A stretch of 15,549 bases of DNA, taken from NCBI GenBank assembly GCA_022866645.1, contig JALHUQ010000276.1, positions 1 to 15,549 on the forward strand. The letters are read 5' to 3'. The notes beneath the pieces are model-generated. The model did not search any database, was not told the DNA's origin, and saw nothing but the letters and a program-made list of their open reading frames with translations. A program made the position numbers and the translations under genes. The stretch's first letter is position 1; every line of letters begins with the position of its first letter. The DNA comes from Woeseiaceae bacterium (GTDB lineage: Bacteria; Pseudomonadota; Gammaproteobacteria; Steroidobacterales; Woeseiaceae). Shown here piece after piece: positions 14,377-15,549 of the stretch.

Positions 14377-14392
14377 CCGTCCGAAAGGACGG
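14377..14392 (+). other. GAAA-capped hairpin in the pre-tRNA-Glu leader
   Basis: CCGTCC (14377-14382) and GGACGG (14387-14392) form a perfect 6-bp stem closed by a GNRA-type GAAA tetraloop. It sits at the predicted 5' end of the precursor, 10 nt before the mature tRNA. It may protect the 5' end or help RNase P processing. Confidence 0.55.
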
Positions 14393-14402
14393 CCAATACT
14401 CC

Positions 14403-14477
14403 GCTCCCTTCGTCTAGTGGTTAGGACGCTGCCCTCTCACGGCGGTAACAGGGGTTCAAATCCCCTAGGGAGTACCA
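14403..14477 (+). tRNA. tRNA-Glu (anticodon CTC)
   Basis: A 75-nt cloverleaf with encoded CCA can be folded: acceptor GCTCCCT/AGGGAGT, D stem GTCT/GGAC, anticodon stem CTGCC/GGCGG with loop CTCTCAC, and T stem AGGGG/CCCCT with loop TTCAAAT. The anticodon CTC at positions 34-36 reads GAG. The body closely resembles E. coli tRNA-Glu(UUC), including the four-base variable loop TAAC. Differences are C34 in place of U34, a G1-U72 wobble closing pair and A73 as discriminator. A tRNA-Glu(TTC) would still be needed for GAA and is presumably elsewhere. It is transcribed alone from its own promoter and ends at an intrinsic terminator. Confidence 0.95.
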
Positions 14478-14485
14478 AATAAATG

Positions 14486-14511
14486 AAAAGAGGCCCGCGC
14501 GGCCTCTTTTT
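14486..14511 (+). terminator. Bidirectional intrinsic terminator after tRNA-Glu
   Basis: AAAAGAGGCC (14486-14495) pairs perfectly with GGCCTCTTTT (14501-14510) across CGCGC, with a T-run to 14511 on the plus strand. The A-run on the left arm gives TTTT on the minus strand, so the same hairpin can end the convergent methyltransferase transcript, whose stop codon is only 3 bases away. Confidence 0.9.
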
Positions 14512-14513
14512 GT

Positions 14514-15389
14514 TTATTCTGTCGGTCTGACAAACTTGAGCGTCATACGATCAGATTCACCAATAGCCAGATATTTATCTTTATCCTCATCACCAAGCGC
14601 GAGTGACGGAGGCAGCGTCCAGACGCCTTCTTTATGCTCATGCGTGTCTTTTGCGTTGCGATGCAAGTCCGATCGCGCCACGAACTCGAAGCCTGCCGCC
14701 GTCGCAAGTGCGATAACCCGATCCTCTGACACATAACCATTCTCAGCGTTCGGATCTTCGCTTGCCGGGTCCGGCCAGCGGTGATCTACGATGCCGAGCA
14801 CTCCGCCAGGCTTCAGGGCATCAAACATGACCTTGAAGCTGAGTGCAGCGGCCTGATTTCCGTATCCCGGGTTCACCCAGTTATGCGCATTGCGGAAAGT
14901 CAAAACCATGTCAGCCGAACCTGCCGGAACGACGGCCAGGTGATACGGAAAATCCAGCGTCGTAATTTCGACGTTGCGATACACGTCCGGCGCTTCGCCA
15001 AGTTTAAGGAGAAACTCTCCGAGATAGCGGCGCTGATAAGCAAACGACGGATTAACCGAATATTGAGCAGCATAGAGTTTGCCGTTGTCTTTCAGGGCCG
15101 GCGCCAGAATTTCCGTATACCAGCCGCCACCCGGCCAAATTTCAACTACCGTCATATCAGATCGGAAGCCGAAAAACTCCAGCGTCTCTTTGGGTTGACG
15201 ATATACATCGCGCGCTTTGTTCGCCTCACTGCGGTGCTCTCCAGCGATTGCCTTGTCCAGTGCTGCCGTTGTCGCCGCGTCAAGCATATACTCGTCCGCA
15301 ACAGCGACTGGTTGTGCCAAAACCGATACCAGCCAGGCAGCGGCCAGCCATGCACCAATGCGTCGTCTCAATTCGTAGTTCTTCACCAT
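14514..15389 (-). CDS. Exported SAM-methyltransferase-fold protein (COG4798-like)
   Basis: The 291-residue protein has an N-terminal signal peptide (basic MVKNYELRRR, hydrophobic 11-27, likely cleavage after AVA at residue 31) followed by a class I methyltransferase-like domain. The nucleotide-binding motif region reads VVEIWPGGGWYTEIL (81-95), an unusual WPGGGWY in place of the common DxGxGxG. FRNAHNW (165-171), LKPGGVLGIVDHR (192-204) and EGVWTLPPS (254-262) follow. I recognise it as a predicted methyltransferase family of unknown substrate, usually with a secretion signal. The start is ATG at 15389, preceded by AGGA four bases upstream; a GTG at 15428 would put 13 polar residues before the signal peptide. 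It stands alone, convergent with the tRNA gene and sharing its terminator. Function unknown. Confidence 0.85.
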   Translation of the reverse strand: MVKNYELRRRIGAWLAAAWLVSVLAQPVAVADEYMLDAATTAALDKAIAGEHRSEANKARDVYRQPKETLEFFGFRSDMTVVEIWPGGGWYTEILAPALKDNGKLYAAQYSVNPSFAYQRRYLGEFLLKLGEAPDVYRNVEITTLDFPYHLAVVPAGSADMVLTFRNAHNWVNPGYGNQAAALSFKVMFDALKPGGVLGIVDHRWPDPASEDPNAENGYVSEDRVIALATAAGFEFVARSDLHRNAKDTHEHKEGVWTLPPSLALGDEDKDKYLAIGESDRMTLKFVRPTE

Positions 15390-15549
15390 CCCATCCTCAT
15401 TCAGGTCTTTCGATTTTGTCTGCAACACCTACCCATATCCAGCGCAGAAATGAATAATAGATCATCCCGGCCATTCGGAATATATTTCTCTGCCTTCACA
15501 TACGAGGTTAGAATTCGAATTTGATAGTGCAGGTAATCAACAAAGCTAC
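15390..15549. other. Region upstream of the methyltransferase gene
   Basis: These 160 bases are AT-rich compared with the genes and hold the ribosome site GAGGATGGG just before the ATG at 15389. TATATT- and TATTAT-like hexamers occur on the minus strand, but none is paired with a convincing -35. A 25-codon open frame overlaps the ribosome site but has no supporting signals. No other gene is visible before the window edge. Confidence 0.4.

Noticed and set aside
14322..14396. Upstream extension of pcnB to a TTG at 14396 (25 extra codons)
   Set aside because: It would run through the tRNA-Glu promoter and leader hairpin, makes the protein longer than the family, and has no ribosome site.
15413..15490. 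Minus-strand 25-codon open frame (begins MAGMIYY) overlapping the methyltransferase leader
   Set aside because: No ribosome site and no family resemblance; its stop falls near the methyltransferase ribosome site, but that alone is weak support for a leader peptide.
1..15549. CRISPR arrays, insertion sequences, attachment sites or prophage genes
   Set aside because: No regularly spaced repeats, transposase or integrase-like proteins, or terminal inverted repeats with target duplications were seen.

Overview
The window is a dense stretch of a gammaproteobacterial chromosome of moderate GC content. It joins two conserved housekeeping blocks through a short accessory segment. The order nnr-tsaE-amiB-mutL-miaA-hfq-hflX with a divergent queG, followed by pcnB-folK-panB-panC, matches the gene neighbourhoods of Escherichia coli and its relatives. 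MutL, however, carries an endonuclease motif that the enteric protein lacks. This points to a non-enteric gammaproteobacterium (Pseudomonas/Xanthomonas-like or a marine lineage); I cannot name the genus.

Layout. Positions 1-6941, minus strand: a run read from right to left of nnr (NAD(P)HX repair), tsaE (tRNA t6A), amiB (cell-wall amidase), mutL (mismatch repair), miaA (tRNA i6A37), hfq (RNA chaperone) and the 5' part of hflX, which leaves the window at its left edge. Positions 6979-10018, plus strand: queG (epoxyqueuosine reductase) overlaps a class III-like polyphosphate kinase 2 gene. A gap of about 100 bp with a CRP-like palindrome follows, then a gene for a cNMP-binding-like/GGDEF diguanylate cyclase. 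Positions 10015-14321, minus strand: pcnB-folK-(deoxynucleoside kinase)-panB-panC, tightly packed and meeting the GGDEF gene tail to tail with a 4-nt overlap. The deoxynucleoside kinase is broken by one in-frame TAA codon but is otherwise intact. Positions 14343-14511, plus strand: a tRNA-Glu(CTC) unit with its own promoter, a GAAA-capped leader hairpin and an intrinsic terminator. Positions 14514-15389, minus strand: an exported methyltransferase-fold protein.

How the genes work together. Three genes act on tRNA (tsaE, miaA, queG), and pcnB, hfq and hflX act on RNA or ribosomes. Two pantothenate genes and one folate gene share the right-hand operon. Polyphosphate-driven nucleotide phosphorylation and c-di-GMP synthesis sit side by side in the middle. 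Non-ATG starts are common (TTG for hflX, queG and the GGDEF gene; GTG for miaA, tsaE and the kinase).

I saw no CRISPR array, insertion sequence, prophage or obvious new multi-gene system. The observations most worth following are the in-frame stop in the kinase gene, the interleaved divergent -10 elements between nnr and queG, the hfq leader structure with ARN-type repeats, the altered nucleotide pocket of the diguanylate cyclase, and the terminator-shaped hairpin antisense to the mutL leader. No stretch longer than 300 bases lacks a gene.
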